Positions 11,622 through 23,200 of a DNA stretch of 64,000 nucleotides are shown here, in pieces; the first letter of the stretch is position 1; each line of letters opens with the position of its first letter. The position numbers were made by a program, and so were the translations under genes. Source of the DNA: Lunularia cruciata (Eukaryota; Streptophyta; Marchantiopsida; Lunulariales; Lunulariaceae); assembly GCA_948567375.1 (NCBI GenBank), contig OX419756.1, forward strand, positions 59,064,552 to 59,128,551, written 5' to 3'. The notes beneath the pieces were generated by a model. The model did no database searches and was not told the DNA's origin. It saw nothing but the letters and a program-made list of their open reading frames with translations.

Positions 11622-12006
11622 TGTAAGAATATGGAGTTAGCAACAAAGTTAGTAGGGCTAACAAAGTAACAAATACAACAAATTAGCTTAGAATATTCTA
11701 AAAATATCTAGGAAGATTCTTGGGAAGCTTCTTGGCTAGCTTAGCTTGCACCTCAAGTAAGTAGTTTCTTGAAGCTTCCAACTAGCTTAGCTTGCACGCC
11801 AAGTAGGCAGCTTCTAGAAGGAAGCTTCTTGGTTAACTTGGTTTGCACTCTAAGAAAGCGGCTCAAGGAAGCTTCTCAAGGGCCTTGTATATACCTATAA
11901 ATACCAAAGCCAAAGCTCATGCTAGGCATTTGGGTTTTCCCTCATTCCAACATCCCAATGTGAGCTTCCATTCTCCTATTTCTCTCCTTGGTCTTGGTCT
12001 TTTACA
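11622..12006 (+). repeat. 5' LTR of the nested chromovirus
   Basis: Starts TGTAAGAATATGGAGTTAGC and ends GGTCTTTTACA, giving canonical TG...CA ends. It is matched by the 3' LTR at 16,821-17,235 over its whole length. Inside are near-repeats of GCTTAGCTTGCAC and AAGCTTCT, so the LTR itself is built from short duplicated blocks. A TATA-like CTATAAATACC sits near 11,893. Confidence 0.88.
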
Positions 12007-12007
12007 T

Positions 12008-12020
12008 TGGTATCAAAGCA
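12008..12020 (+). other. Primer-binding site
   Basis: TGGTATCAAAGC begins one base after the LTR. It is one mismatch from TGGTATCAGAGC, the site complementary to the 3' end of initiator methionine tRNA that most plant LTR elements use to prime minus-strand synthesis. Confidence 0.85.
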
Positions 12021-13269
12021 GGAATGGGATAGATGGAATTTATGGACCACCAAATCCACTTTTGCCAAACCATTAGGATTTTCATGTCCAAATATTACCA
12101 AAGTATCATTTCATACAATTCATCACCTTGTGCTTTGGGCAGGATTTTTTGCATATGATCACCTTGTCTAAGGAACCCTTGATGCTTCCGGTTGTAACTT
12201 ATGGAGAACGGTGGACGTGTTACATCTATGTGTTAATCAATTAGATAAACTGGGAGTAGTGGGATAGAGTAGTAGCTATAGCGGCAACACCTGACATTAT
12301 CCTTGTGATGTAACAACAAATTGAGCACCTTACTCGATTGTTGGATGAATGAGACCAACAATGACAAGAATATAAAGAGAGCGTTAGTTCAAGATGGCGA
12401 AGATCACATTTGATTTCCAAAACTCAAGGTGTTTGAAGGTAAGAATCTTCTGGGCACAATGGAGAATTTTGTGTTTGACTGCAAATGTTTATTGAAGCCA
12501 CCAATCTTCAAGATGAACAAAAAGAAATTCTCTTGGCTTCTAGCTAGTTGGATGGTGTGGCAAAACTTTGGTGGCGATTCCAAGTGGAGTGAACTGAGTA
12601 ACACATTGTTGCACCAATTTTGACATGGGCAGAATTCAAGGATATAATACTTGGTTGATTTTAAACTATAAATATCACCCGAGCTATACAAGATAAATTG
12701 GTGGAGTTGAAGTAGATTGGCTCACGAAGGAGCTACATCATACAATTTTAGAATATCATCATGCAAATTCTAAGTATACAAGAAGGTGAAGTTTTGGATC
12801 AATTTGTGTGGGGATTGAAGTCACGAACCAAATTGGAGGTGTCCATGCTAGAACCACAAAATGTAGAAGAAGCCATGCAATTGGCTGAGCACTTTGATTC
12901 CTTGGTTGTGACAACTTAGTCTCGACCTCGACCTACATAAAGCTTACCAATACACTACGCACGGGTGGAAAAACTAGCACTAACGGTGATTGATGCTATC
13001 CCATAGAGACCAATTGGTACAACGGATGATAAAGATTTGGACAAAATAGAGGTTGTTTTATTGTTGCCAAGTTGGACATCACATTGCTGAATGTCCACTT
13101 AGGAATGGATGACCTTGACAAGTTGCCCAGATGGAGTTTGTGGAACAAAATGATCAAGGAAATGAGGAACACCAATAGGAGATTTTGAGCCACCGATTGG
13201 GAGCTTGATTAGTTCCAATAGGATTGAAGGCTCAACCTATGCAAGTTTGCTTCACTTGCAAGGTATGAT

Positions 13270-15310
13270 ATCTAATTAGGGTATAGGATTTTGGTTGATT
13301 TTGGAAGTTCAAAGAATTGCATGTCTATGCAAGTAGCGAAGGAATTGGGTATTCCTATGAAGCCAATGATTGGAAGTAGATTGATGATGGAAGATGGTAG
13401 AAAGGGTTATGTATTTTGTACCTCACATCCTATTACTTTTAAGATTGGGAAGGAGTATTTTGAGTGTATGAGGTTTGTAGTGGCACCTCTATGCTATGAT
13501 GTCACTTTAGGACTACCTTGGCTTGAACGTCATAAGGTTCAATTTGATTGGACCCAAAGATAAATTCAAGTACAACACCAAGGTAGGAATTTCTGATTAG
13601 GTTGTCTGGCACCTCTTAGTAAGACACCTAAGAATAGTCAATCTTTGGATGGGAAGTTTGGTGAGAAGGTAGCCATAGAGCATGCCTTGAAGAGAGAGGA
13701 GCCCCAAGATGGGAAGTTTTGCTAGGAAGGCAACCATAGAGCAAGCTTTGAAGAGAAATGAGTCCTTAGATGGGAAGTTTGTTAATGAAGCAGCCATAGA
13801 GCAAGCTTTGGAGGAAGATAAGTCTAATTTTGTAGTGTGGATCAAGCCGTTTGCACAAGGACAATCTGAGGAGAGCCAAGAGCCTCATCAAGCAATGGTT
13901 GATCAGATAGTTCAGGAGTTTGCGGATATGTTTTTGGATGATCTACCGAAGGGATTACCCTCCGATCGTGGTATGCCTTTCAAGATTGAGTTATTACCTG
14001 GGAGTACTCCAATGAGTAGACCAATCTATTGGCTCTCACCAAAGGAGTTGGAGGAGTTGCAAACAACACTTATAGAGTTGTTGCAGAAGGACTTCATACA
14101 ACATAGTACCTCTCCTTGGGGAACACCGATACTATTCGTTCTAAAGAAGGATGGAAGACTTCATTTCTGTATTGATTATCGTGGGCTCAATAAACAAATA
14201 GTGAAGAATGCATATCCATTGCCTCGGATTGATGACTTGCTTGATCAATTGAGTGGAGCACAATACTTTTCCAAGCTGGATCTTTGCAGTGGCTATTGGA
14301 AAATCTCCATTGATAGGGAGGATGTGCAAAAGATGGCCTTTTGCACAAGGTATGGGCATTTTGAGTGGAGAGTTCTACCTTTTGGGCTCACTAATGCTCC
14401 AATAGTCTTCATGGATCAGATGCATCAGGTGTTGGATGGACTAATGGACTGGTAGGTGGTGGTGTTCTTAGATGATATCTTAATCTATAGCAAGACAAAG
14501 GCAAAACATATGAATCATGTGCACGAAGTCCTAAGACAACTACGATAATGGAAATTTTACTACAAGAAGTCAAAGTGTGCCTTTTGGCAAAAGGAGGTTA
14601 CCTTCTTGGGGCACAAGATCTCATCAGAGGGGATCAAGATGGAAGAGGAGAAAATCAAGGCCATTATTGATTGGCCTACTCCAAAGGATGCTATAGAAGT
14701 ACGATCATTTAATGGACTGGCCAGTTTTTACCGAAGGTTCATCCATTATTATGCTCATGTAGCTACACCATTGACTGACCTCTTGGGGAAGGACTCAAGC
14801 TTCTAGTGGACCACCAAGCACAAAGAAGCATTCTAGAAGTTGAAACATATGGTGTCTTCAAGGCCCATTCTTCAACTATATGATACTCAGCTACCTTGTG
14901 TGGTTGATTTTGATACTTCTAACTTTGCAATTGGAGCCGTGTTGCAACATGAATTCCTAGATGGACTACATCTCATTGCTTGTGTCTGGCCGACTCAATA
15001 TAGCTAAAAGAAACTACTCTACTCAAGATCGAGAACAATTTGCAATGGTATATGCCACCAACGTATGGAGGCATTACTTCTTGGGGGAACAAGTGATCAT
15101 GCGAACAGATCACAAACCATTGTTGTAGACCTTACACTTGGAACACATGAAGAATAGACATCATCAATGGGAGGAACAACTCCAATTTTTTGACATCAAA
15201 CTTGAGTACAAAATAAGTTGGTTTAGGTCGTGATAAAGCATCAAGGATGACCTGATGCTTTATCACGACAACCTGATTTAAAGTCTTTTCCTCTCATCAC
15301 AATAGTAATT
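13270..15310 (+). pseudogene. Chromovirus protease, reverse transcriptase and RNase H, broken
   Basis: Protease spans 13,290-13,560. Its active site reads VDFGSS where D-S/T-G is expected, then the GLPWLERH end is kept. RT spans 13,880-14,600 in one frame: [54 protein letters not shown] and PFGLTNAP. After the TAG at 14,453 come VVVFLDDIL, with the catalytic LDD, and a second stop, TAA at 14,546. The connection domain (14,606-14,806) ends at TAG 14,804, and another TAG follows at 14,834. A frameshift lies near 15,000. RNase H has RHYFLGEQ and RTDHKPLL, then TAG at 15,126. The region ends in DALSRQPD next to a perfect inverted repeat. No product is possible from this copy. Confidence 0.9.
15227..15269. 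repeat. Perfect 17-bp inverted repeat in pol
   Basis: The arms 15,227-15,243 and 15,253-15,269 are exact reverse complements separated by 9 bp. The right arm encodes the conserved ALSR part of the pol linker. The left arm is an inverted copy of it, so this looks like a local inverted duplication, not a functional site. Confidence 0.9.
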
Positions 15311-15479
15311 ACAACAATGTCAATTGAATCCAAGGTCCAAAACAAGTTTCAATCAACTCTACAACAATAATCCTTTTTCCCAATGTTACATGGTTGCCTT
15401 ACAACATGCGACAAGGAGTACAACACCTTCTCCATCAAGAAGAGCCTTCTATTCCATGAGGATCGGATCTATGTTCCAG

Positions 15480-16600
15480 CCAAAGGTGATCTTTGACTTG
15501 TGTGCCTTCAAGAAGCCCATGATTTACTTGTAGCTGGTCACATGCGTGTGGACAAGACCTTGGGTACCATCCAACGTTGATGGTGGTGGCCCAACATGAC
15601 GCGAGATGTTCAAGAATTTGTCCAATTGTATAAGAGTTGTCAATACAACAAGACCAACAACCAAAAGCAGAGTGGACTCCTTCAACCACTTGCCATTCCA
15701 TCACTCGATGGGAGCATGTGAGCTTGGATCTCATCACATCCTTGCCCAAGACAAAGCAAGGACACATAACAATTGTGGTATTTGTGGATAAGCTTAGTAA
15801 GCAAATCCACTTGGCACCAACCTATGATACCGTGGATGCCCCAACCTTAGCGCAAATCTACTTTGATAATGTCTTCAAGCATCATGGGATGCCACGAGTA
15901 CTCATCTTCGACCGCAATCCTTGATTTATCAAGAAGTTTTGGCAAGCACTCTTCTAGATACTTGGCACCAAGCTTGCTTTGTCCATGGCTTATCAACCTC
16001 AAATTGATAGACAAACCAAACATGCAAATCGTACATTGGAAGATATATTGCGTGCCTTTGTCAATGTCCACCATACCAATTGGGATGAATGTCTTGCAGT
16101 TGCAGAATTTGCCTACAACAATCCCAGACAAGCAAGCACCGGATTTTCTCCTTTCTTTCTCAATTTTAGCCAAGATCCGCTTGTTCTAGATTCTCTTATT
16201 TCCCCTCCTCCATCTCAAGTTCCTCATACTTCAGCATTCTTGATCATTATATCCCAATCTCTCCTACAAGCCAAATCTCACCTCCTTGTTGCTCAAAATT
16301 GTCAAAAACAATATGCGGACCACCATCGTTGTGATCTCACCTTTAAAGTTGATGATACAGTCATGTTATCCTCTAGTAACCTCTCTCTCCCCCTTGATAA
16401 CCCAAGTTCGTAAACTTGCTCTTAATTGGATAGGAAAACCTTTGATGTCACCCAAATTATCTAACTTGTTGCTTATCGACTTGCCTTGCCTTGTCATATG
16501 CGTATACATCTTGTCTTTCATGTTTCCAAGTTGAACCCTTTGTTCCGAACCCCTCTTCCTTTTCCTCTTGAGTCCAACCTCTCCCTCCTCCTATCCCTAT
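15480..16600 (+). pseudogene. Chromovirus integrase, broken
   Basis: The zinc-binding part has GHMRVDKTL and YKSCQYNK, where the first Cys of the CxxC pair appears as Tyr. The catalytic core keeps D in SLDLIT (15,720s), D in IFDRNP just before the TGA at 15,922, and E in RTLEDILRAF (16,030s), matching the D,D-35-E layout. A TAG at 15,955 follows in the same frame. The C-terminal SH3-like segment shows WIGKP and HMRIHLVFHVSKLNPL in shifted frames near 16,425-16,535. The same segments in intact relatives are continuous, so at least three lesions lie in this part. Confidence 0.88.
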
Positions 16601-16604
16601 CAGT

Positions 16605-16800
16605 GATCATGAGGAGTACAAAGTTGCTCATATCCTTGCATGTCGCCATATTCAATGAGGCCGTCAATAACATACGGAGTACAAGGTCCTTTGGAAAAGG
16701 TATCCCCTTCATGATGCCACATGGGAATCTCTTTATCATCTCCAGAATGCACAAACGGTCATCCAGGACTTCAAAGCTTCACTGGCAATGAGGACATCAC
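16605..16800 (+). pseudogene. Chromodomain at the integrase C-terminus
   Basis: Reads EEYKVAHILACR, two stops (TGA and TAA, likely from CGA and CAA), TEYKVLWKRYP, HDATWESLYHLQNA and a terminal helix. The aromatic and acidic positions of a chromodomain are kept. This domain binds methylated histone H3 and targets integration to heterochromatin in known chromoviruses. The frame stays open past the domain into the start of the 3' LTR. Confidence 0.82.
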
Positions 16801-16820
16801 CAACTAGCGATGGGAGAATA

Positions 16821-17235
16821 TGTAACAATATGGAGTTAGCAATGAAGTTAGTAGGGCTAACCAAGTAGCAAATAAGATAAATTAGCCTAGAATATTCTGG
16901 AAATATCTAGGAAGCTTCCCGGCTAGCTTAGCTTGCACCTCAAGTAAGTAGTTTCTAGAAAGAAGCTTCTAGAAGCTTCTAACTAGCTTAGCTTGCACAC
17001 CAAGTAGGCTACTTCTAGAAGGAAGCTTCTTGAGAAGCTTCTTGGTTAACTTGGCTTGCACTCTAGGAAAGCGGTTCGAGGAAGCTTCTTGAGAAACTTC
17101 TCAAAGGCCTTGTATGCTACCTATAAATACCAAAGCCAAAGCTCATGCTAGGCATTCGGATTTTTCCCTCATTCCAACATCCCAATGTGAGCTTCCATTC
17201 TCCTATTTCTCTCTCCTCGGTCTTGGTCTTTTATA
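16821..17235 (+). repeat. 3' LTR of the nested chromovirus
   Basis: Starts TGTAACAATATGGAGTTAGC after a purine-rich GATGGGAGAATA tract and ends GGTCTTTTATA, with the terminal CA changed to TA. Differences from the 5' LTR are substitutions plus small indels of AAGCTTCT-type blocks, so the insertion is not recent. Confidence 0.88.
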
Positions 17236-18075
17236 GAGCGATAGTGTGAGTATATGCATATTCTCTCTTAGTTGACTCGTCCATTCCTCATGCTCCTAGA
17301 GCACCTCTTTGCTCTTGCTCCGGCAAGGGTGCAGGCTCTTGGATCCTAGCTCAACCGTGCATTAGGGCATTCCGACTTGCACTAGCTACTTTCTCTCCAA
17401 CGATGAGATTTTGCCTAGGTTTGGTCCACCCATCTACATCTTCATTACTCACTTGTGAGTGTGGTTCTACACTTGATGCAGGAGCAGTCCATATGACATG
17501 GTGTCTTTTTGGAGGACAAAGGATAGCTATACATGATGCTATTAGGGACATAGTGCTTGCTATGGCGTGAGAGTGTGGATACTTGGCTTGGATACGCCTT
17601 GCAGACAACACATGTCAGGGCAGACTTATACTTGGTCTGAGATGATCAGGTGATAGCAGCGGATGTTGTGGTTACAGACCCTATGCGAGATACAGTTATG
17701 GAGGGAGTGATTATCCACCCCCTTGATGGGCAGCGAGCGCAACAGTAGGTCGCAAGGTCTCTAAGTATGGGGGCATGCAGTGAGGTCACCTCTTTGTTCC
17801 TCTAGACTTGGAGTTATATGGAACGATGGATATGGCGTTTGACATATTTGTCAAGGAGTGCACGAGAGCTTATCATGTTAGCCAAGGAGTACACTCTCAC
17901 TCTGTAGCATATTTTAGATAACATGTGTCCATTGCTCTACAGAGTACAATGGTTGGTGCAGTCCATAAGAGAGCAATCACACTAGGTGATGTTTCTTTGG
18001 ATGCTCCAATTGTTTGTAGATCACACGACTTGCATAGCTCGGATATCTTAGGTGCAATTGGGCAGATTTCTCATA
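17236..18075 (+). mobile_element. LINE-like protein C-terminus, right part, broken
   Basis: Continues the gene interrupted at 11,621. Visible segments are LEHLFALAPARVQALGS, RFCLGLVHPST, a Cys/His motif CECGSTLDAGAVHMTWC followed by FGG and HDAIRDIVLA (about 17,450-17,560), ADVVVTDPMRDTVM and PLDGQRAQQ (17,660-17,750), then LFVPLDLELYGTMD and a long helix-rich tail to about 18,060. The CxC...HxxxC, GG, H-D-A-I-R-D arrangement is typical of the C-terminal part of many plant LINE-like RT proteins. It contains several stops. Confidence 0.6.
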
Positions 18076-18199
18076 TTGGGGCTTAGCCTCATTTTACCTT
18101 CTTCATCCCTCCCTTGTTCGGCTTGATGGGGGCTTCCCATCCTTCATTTATTCTACACGGTCCTCCTTTCTCACTTAGACGTACCCAAACACTGGCATT

Positions 18200-19450
18200 C
18201 TGACCCTATTTCAACACTTGACGTGGCCGTAGTCAATCCCCGCTGGCATTGAAATTCTCGAACGCTACGCTTTGGTCGTATAACGTTCGCTGTAATACAG
18301 AGAAATCAATTTTCAATCATAGTAATTTTGGGATTCTCGCAACTCTTCCTTCATGTCATTGACGAATCCTCGCGGTACCTAAGGGCAGGGTAGAGAAACA
18401 GAAACAGGTAGAAACAATCGCAGCAGTGAGATTCAAGAGAAGCTAACCTCTCGATTTCTTAGCACTCATGATGAACGATACGGTATAACGAGGACGCGTT
18501 TCGTCGGGACCTAAACGGCAGAAAGAGGATTAAATTGAAGAATTTCATGCCATTAGATTTACAGTTCTGAGCTGAGATGAATTGAATTCTCTATGGTCCA
18601 TATTGCCGTTGACGACGTGGATGCGGGCAACAACAAGAAATTTCTGTTTATACAACAGTGACTGAAATTGATGATATTCCACAAGACAGCATGTAACGCA
18701 GCATGTAGCAAAAACCAAAGGAGACAACCGTGACTGTGTTCATATTAGAGCCCATTTTCGCTTCGTGCGCCTTAAACGAGTACGAAAGAAAGCGGAATTT
18801 CAGAGATTTTGATTGAGTTATATTATGAGTAAGTGACCGTCCAATTTTCTTCTGTCAAAGGCTTGACCGACCAGACTATCATCTGGGGTATTGTGAAGTT
18901 TCTGGCCATCTTGGAGTACCTTTAAGTCGAACGGCACCCCAACATGTCCAAAAAACAGTATCCCAGATGTTGTGGGTGCTGTTTCTTTCCTGTATAATAA
19001 TGGCTCTTGATATACCGGCCGCCAGGAAACATGGAAGAGAAAAATCATGTCGCGGGAGGCGGCGAATGCTCAAGAAGCTCACTACAAGTTCCGACGTATG
19101 GGAGAGGATCGTGAAGAGGCAGAGAGTCGGTTGAATGATGCGAAGAGTTGTAGTTATCACCTGATGATGAGAAGAGAACCTGGCAGCCGAGCCCACCTTC
19201 AACAAAGTACTCACGATCCGTCGTTTTGGGTGGTAGGTGAATGGATGTTTGTCGAGCGTTATTACTTTAATATTGGTGTCGCAGTCCGGAGAATCGCGAC
19301 ACAGTGGGAGGATGGGAAGACCCCACCAAGTTGAACAAGGGACAAATTAAATGGTTGAGGTTACGTTCATAGCATCGGAATGAGAAACGTTTTGTGTGCT
19401 GAAGTTTACGTGTGAGAATTATGTCAGTGAAACGCTGCATGTATCACGAC
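18200..19450 (-). other. GC-richer island with possible minus-strand exons
   Basis: Base composition rises here. On the minus strand, 18,510-18,448 is bordered by a TTTAG acceptor and a GTTAGC donor and encodes a segment containing RPRYTVSF and SAKKSR. It can join in phase to 18,368-18,314 (FVNDMKEELRESQNYYD, stop). This could be the last two exons of a gene whose earlier exons may lie at 18.5-19.2 kb. A plus-strand ORF, 19,047-19,334, also exists. I recognise no family, and the splice choices are guesses. Confidence 0.25.
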
Positions 19451-20439
19451 TTGGAACCTAGAAAGTGAATCTGAGCTATGGAAATAAAACAGTCTTCGAC
19501 CGCATCCAACGAATACTATTAGAATAACCAAACCAAATCCTCCAATATGATTATATGGCTTCTTTTAATGGAGTGTACAACCTAGTGCTCTTAGGAGGGT
19601 GATGGATACATGTTGTAAAGTAGCTACAAATAAGGAAAATGGAAGTGATACTATATTGTCTAATACGGTAAGATCTTGCGCAATAGTTGACAAATAGGTC
19701 AAATCTGGTATTCTTCTCTATTCTATATAACTCTAGTGGAGTAAAGAGGTAATCTCATCCATATATATACTTAGAAATCACAATTATTGTCACGCTACTC
19801 ATTGGCCATCTATCTAAGAAGATGGGTAATCGTCTCCTCCAAAATTGCATAGTATGTAGATCCATATCTACTACTAGTATCACTTTATTGTCTTGGGGTA
19901 CATACAAGTTTGCACTAATTCATTAGGTTTGTACTTATATCATCCACCATCCATACAAATGCTCCCTGAAGTGAAGTATCCACTCCTCCATACCATCATA
20001 AACACTATATCTATGATGCTATTATGGGGAACTATTCATCCTCTATGGGGAACTATCCATCCTCTAAAGGGAAAAGAATTTCAATTTGGTCTCTATTGGA
20101 TCTCAAGTAGTACTAAATTCACAAGTGAATAATCAATGATCAATTTTCACCCAACTTAAGTAAAATTTCATCATTATAAAGAAAGTAATAAGTGCAGATC
20201 AAAGTGCCTAAATGTAAGGTTGAGTTAGAATCTAAGAGGTTGCATCCTTGTCAAAAGCTTTGATATGTAGTAATAGATGGATCAACTAGAAGAGAATGTA
20301 AAGGTTGGTCAAGATCTCGGACCATCAAGGAAGATTGTAAACCTTTGGTCCAAGTGGCAGGTAAAGAAGCAAAGTATGGAGCATCAACTTGTGCTTGAGA
20401 AGACAGGCCATCTCTCTTTTGATGGTAGAATAGAATCCC
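19451..20439. other. Intergenic, no feature seen
   Basis: AT-rich sequence with a small tandem repeat, TATGGGGAACTAT(T/C)CATCCTCT, at about 20,022-20,060. No coding signal can be supported. Confidence 0.5.
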
Positions 20440-20930
20440 TCCTCTACCTCCATCATATCATCTTATCAAAGACTCTCAACAATAAAATAAAAAGATAAAC
20501 CATGGAAAGACAAACAAGCAATACTAAAGAAGAGTATATCAAGTGCAATGTATAGAATGATTTTACCACTAGTAAAATCATGTGATACATATAAAGGATA
20601 TCCTCTATAAAATCAAAATCTAAAAAATATCTCATAAAGTCTTTAGACTATAATAACACTCCAAGGATGAGTAAGCCCATGTAGATGTAATACACTCCTT
20701 TTGAAGCCAAAGGTGAGGAGGGATACCTAAAGGTAAAGGGGACCATGTTTTACATTTTGGCACCTTAACTCTCTACCCTATAAAATGAAACTCAATAATC
20801 AAGTGGTGAAAAGTTTACCTAATCCCGTCTATAGACATTACAATGTATGTATTGTATGTTAAGAATACAAGATACAACCTAGTATGATAAAAGTAGTAGA
20901 CAAGAGAACTATTGGATTGTTGGTTCAAAT
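20440..20930 (-). mobile_element. LINE-like fragment, second copy
   Basis: The reverse complement aligns with 10,840-11,250 of the LINE-like gene. Shared landmarks include the TGGTCCCCTTTA/TGGTTCCCTTTA block, CTTGGAGTG, TAGTATTGCTTGTT and GAGAGTCTTTGATAAGATGAT versus GAGAGCCTTTGATAGGAGGAT. Conservation is patchy, with stops throughout. It shows that the LINE family is present at least twice here, in opposite orientations. Confidence 0.6.
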
Positions 20931-23200
20931 TTAACGTAGAGAGACCAAACCAGCGAAAAAAGTCAGACAAATTAAAGTAAAATAAACTCACATGTTAGAC
21001 CGTTTGCACCAAAATTGAAACAAGGATATATCTGCGGAAATTTTATGGAGTTGGTAATGCCCACTTATGTGCACTTCCTCCAACGGCTTGAGCCAAAGGA
21101 TCTTCAACTACACAACGAACCCCATAGTCCCGGTTTCTTGCCAACTTCTAGTGGAGGTTGTGCGGCCAGGAAAGCTTAAATATGATCTATGGCAAATAGA
21201 AGTCTTCATAAAATAATATCTCCTTATGTGTATTGGCAATTAATCAAAGAAAATTACCTTTTGCTTGGGAAAAGCCAAATAGGAATGAAGAGAACTATAA
21301 AAGGACCAAAGAGAGAAAAGAAAGAGTTACAAGGATACACTGATCTTCCTAAGCTCTACAAAGATTCATGCACATGAGATGCTACCCAAAGTATTATCCA
21401 TCATCCAATGAGACTATCATAAATAAAGGGTATAGTGCTTTTTGTTACTCTACTACACTATCCAACATTACCAAAGATTCTACATTATTTTAACAAGTGG
21501 AATCTATAATATCTTTTGATTAAGATTGTCTCCCAAAACTTGCAATTGAAACAAACTCATGTTCAGGTAATCTAACGGCCAATCCAAAATCTAAAAAATT
21601 TAGCAAGGGAGAGTTAGTCCTTAGTCACTACTTTAGAGTTATGGTGAAGAGTGACTCGACCTACTTGTTTACCTTCTTCTCTACACATATATATTCTTGC
21701 AGAACTCTGTCCCGCATACCATTCTTTGGTGAACTTTGGTGGCTCCACTATCATTTTTCGTTTTGCAATACCTTGACTTTGAAGAGTGAAGACATGATTA
21801 ATACAAAAATAACACCATATACTTTATCCTTCCCATATTTGCAAAACTATAATCAATCACATCCTTTCTTGTCTGAGTAGATGCAAACTCTAAAACACTA
21901 ATGATAAAATTTTATTTTTATATACAAAACTTCAAATAAATTATAATAAAATAAGAGTATACAAGTCAATAGAACAAAATTACAACCTATCTCTCCTGTA
22001 CTAAAATAGTCCTTCCAAAGTAAAATATCTAACTATAACTATCCCTCTTTTCCCTTTTAAATTTTCTATAAACTTTAATTTGAATACCATTAAAACCAAA
22101 ATTTAAAATGATCTATTTATGTAGTAGCTGCTATCATGCAACGTATAACCTAACCTAATGCATACTTTCAAAGTGCCCTTCTTCTCTCTCCTCCGCCCTC
22201 CGTCCCCTCGTCCGTCGTCGTCTTTGCTCATATGCTGTAGTGATGGTTGATGTAGACGCCGCGAGATTAAAATGGGAATTACCATGAAGGGTAATTGCAA
22301 TTTCCGCACACCAATGATCCAAACTTTCTTACTGCTACCCACGTGGTATTCGCATGTATGAAAATTAACCGGGAGCGCGGGTCCAACGACCATGGTCTGT
22401 CTAGTATCCGGCGTGATGGGTTTTCCCATGGTCAGTTGTAAGAAGACCGAATCCCGGAGTACCACACACTAGCGGTTTCAGGTGGGTACTTATGTATTCC
22501 GTATCCATTCTGTAGAATGATTACGTTTCATCCCGTCAAGTACCGTAGAATACGGTGCGATAGAATATTCCGAGGTATATCCCAGGTGACAATATTTTAC
22601 GGAATTCAGTCCTGTTCCGGCAATATTCCTGCTTCCTCGAGAATCATTTCTACGGTCCCATACAAGGTTAGCGGCTGTGTTGTCTGCGAGTCATCCCGTA
22701 AATGTAGACGGAAATTACGTCACTTCCTTAGCAATGCAGTGAAATGCAAATGAAACCCTCTACTGCATATTACAGCGGGACTCCGGTCCAAGGACAAGTA
22801 ATGGGTGACACTTACACATAGTGTACGCGGAAGTAGTTTCTGGACGATAGGGGTAAGAAGAAGTTCAAATGACTTTTCAGGGGAAGAGGAAGTTCATGTC
22901 TGGACATAATAGCATCCTTCTTGTTCCCACACACGGTCGCGTTCTTCCGACATAATTAGCAGAGTTCCAATACTTGATGTACTTATGTACAGTTTATAAA
23001 TGCAATTCAGGAAATGTGAATTTATGCTGGAGGAAACCATAATTTCTTGATCTTTTCCCTTTCCGACCTTTGAACGTCACTGAATCGTAAGTTGGCTGAG
23101 GATTGAATGCCATCATGGGAGTCTCTAGTCTAATCAGATCTAATTTGCAAGATGAATAGGGTATATTAGCGATAAGATAAACAGCTATTCAATTTAACAT
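20931..23200. other. Intergenic, no gene recognised
   Basis: 20.9-22.1 kb is AT-rich with short unconvincing ORFs. 22.1-23.2 kb is richer in GC and has an ORF of 120 codons on the minus strand (22,465-22,103) that ends in a D/G/R-rich low-complexity stretch and has no recognisable domain. No terminator, RNA gene or repeat is evident. Confidence 0.4.

Larger units (their letters stand above)
11622..17235 (+). mobile_element. Ty3/gypsy chromovirus, complete but decayed, with both LTRs
   Basis: LTRs 11,622-12,006 and 16,821-17,235 flank PBS, gag (about 12,400-12,930, starting near KLKVFEGKN), protease (13,270-13,560), reverse transcriptase, RNase H, integrase and chromodomain, the Ty3/gypsy order. 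The flanking 5-mers GAATG and GAGCG differ by two transitions and could be a decayed target-site duplication. LTR lengths are 385 and 415 bp. Premature stops are spread through pol, and many sit where CAG or CAA is expected. The element is nested in a LINE-like gene whose two halves lie directly outside its LTRs. Confidence 0.92.

Noticed and set aside
22103-22465. 120-codon minus-strand ORF
   Set aside because: It has a D/G/R-rich low-complexity end and no domain. There is no supporting splice or neighbour evidence, so chance is the simplest reading.
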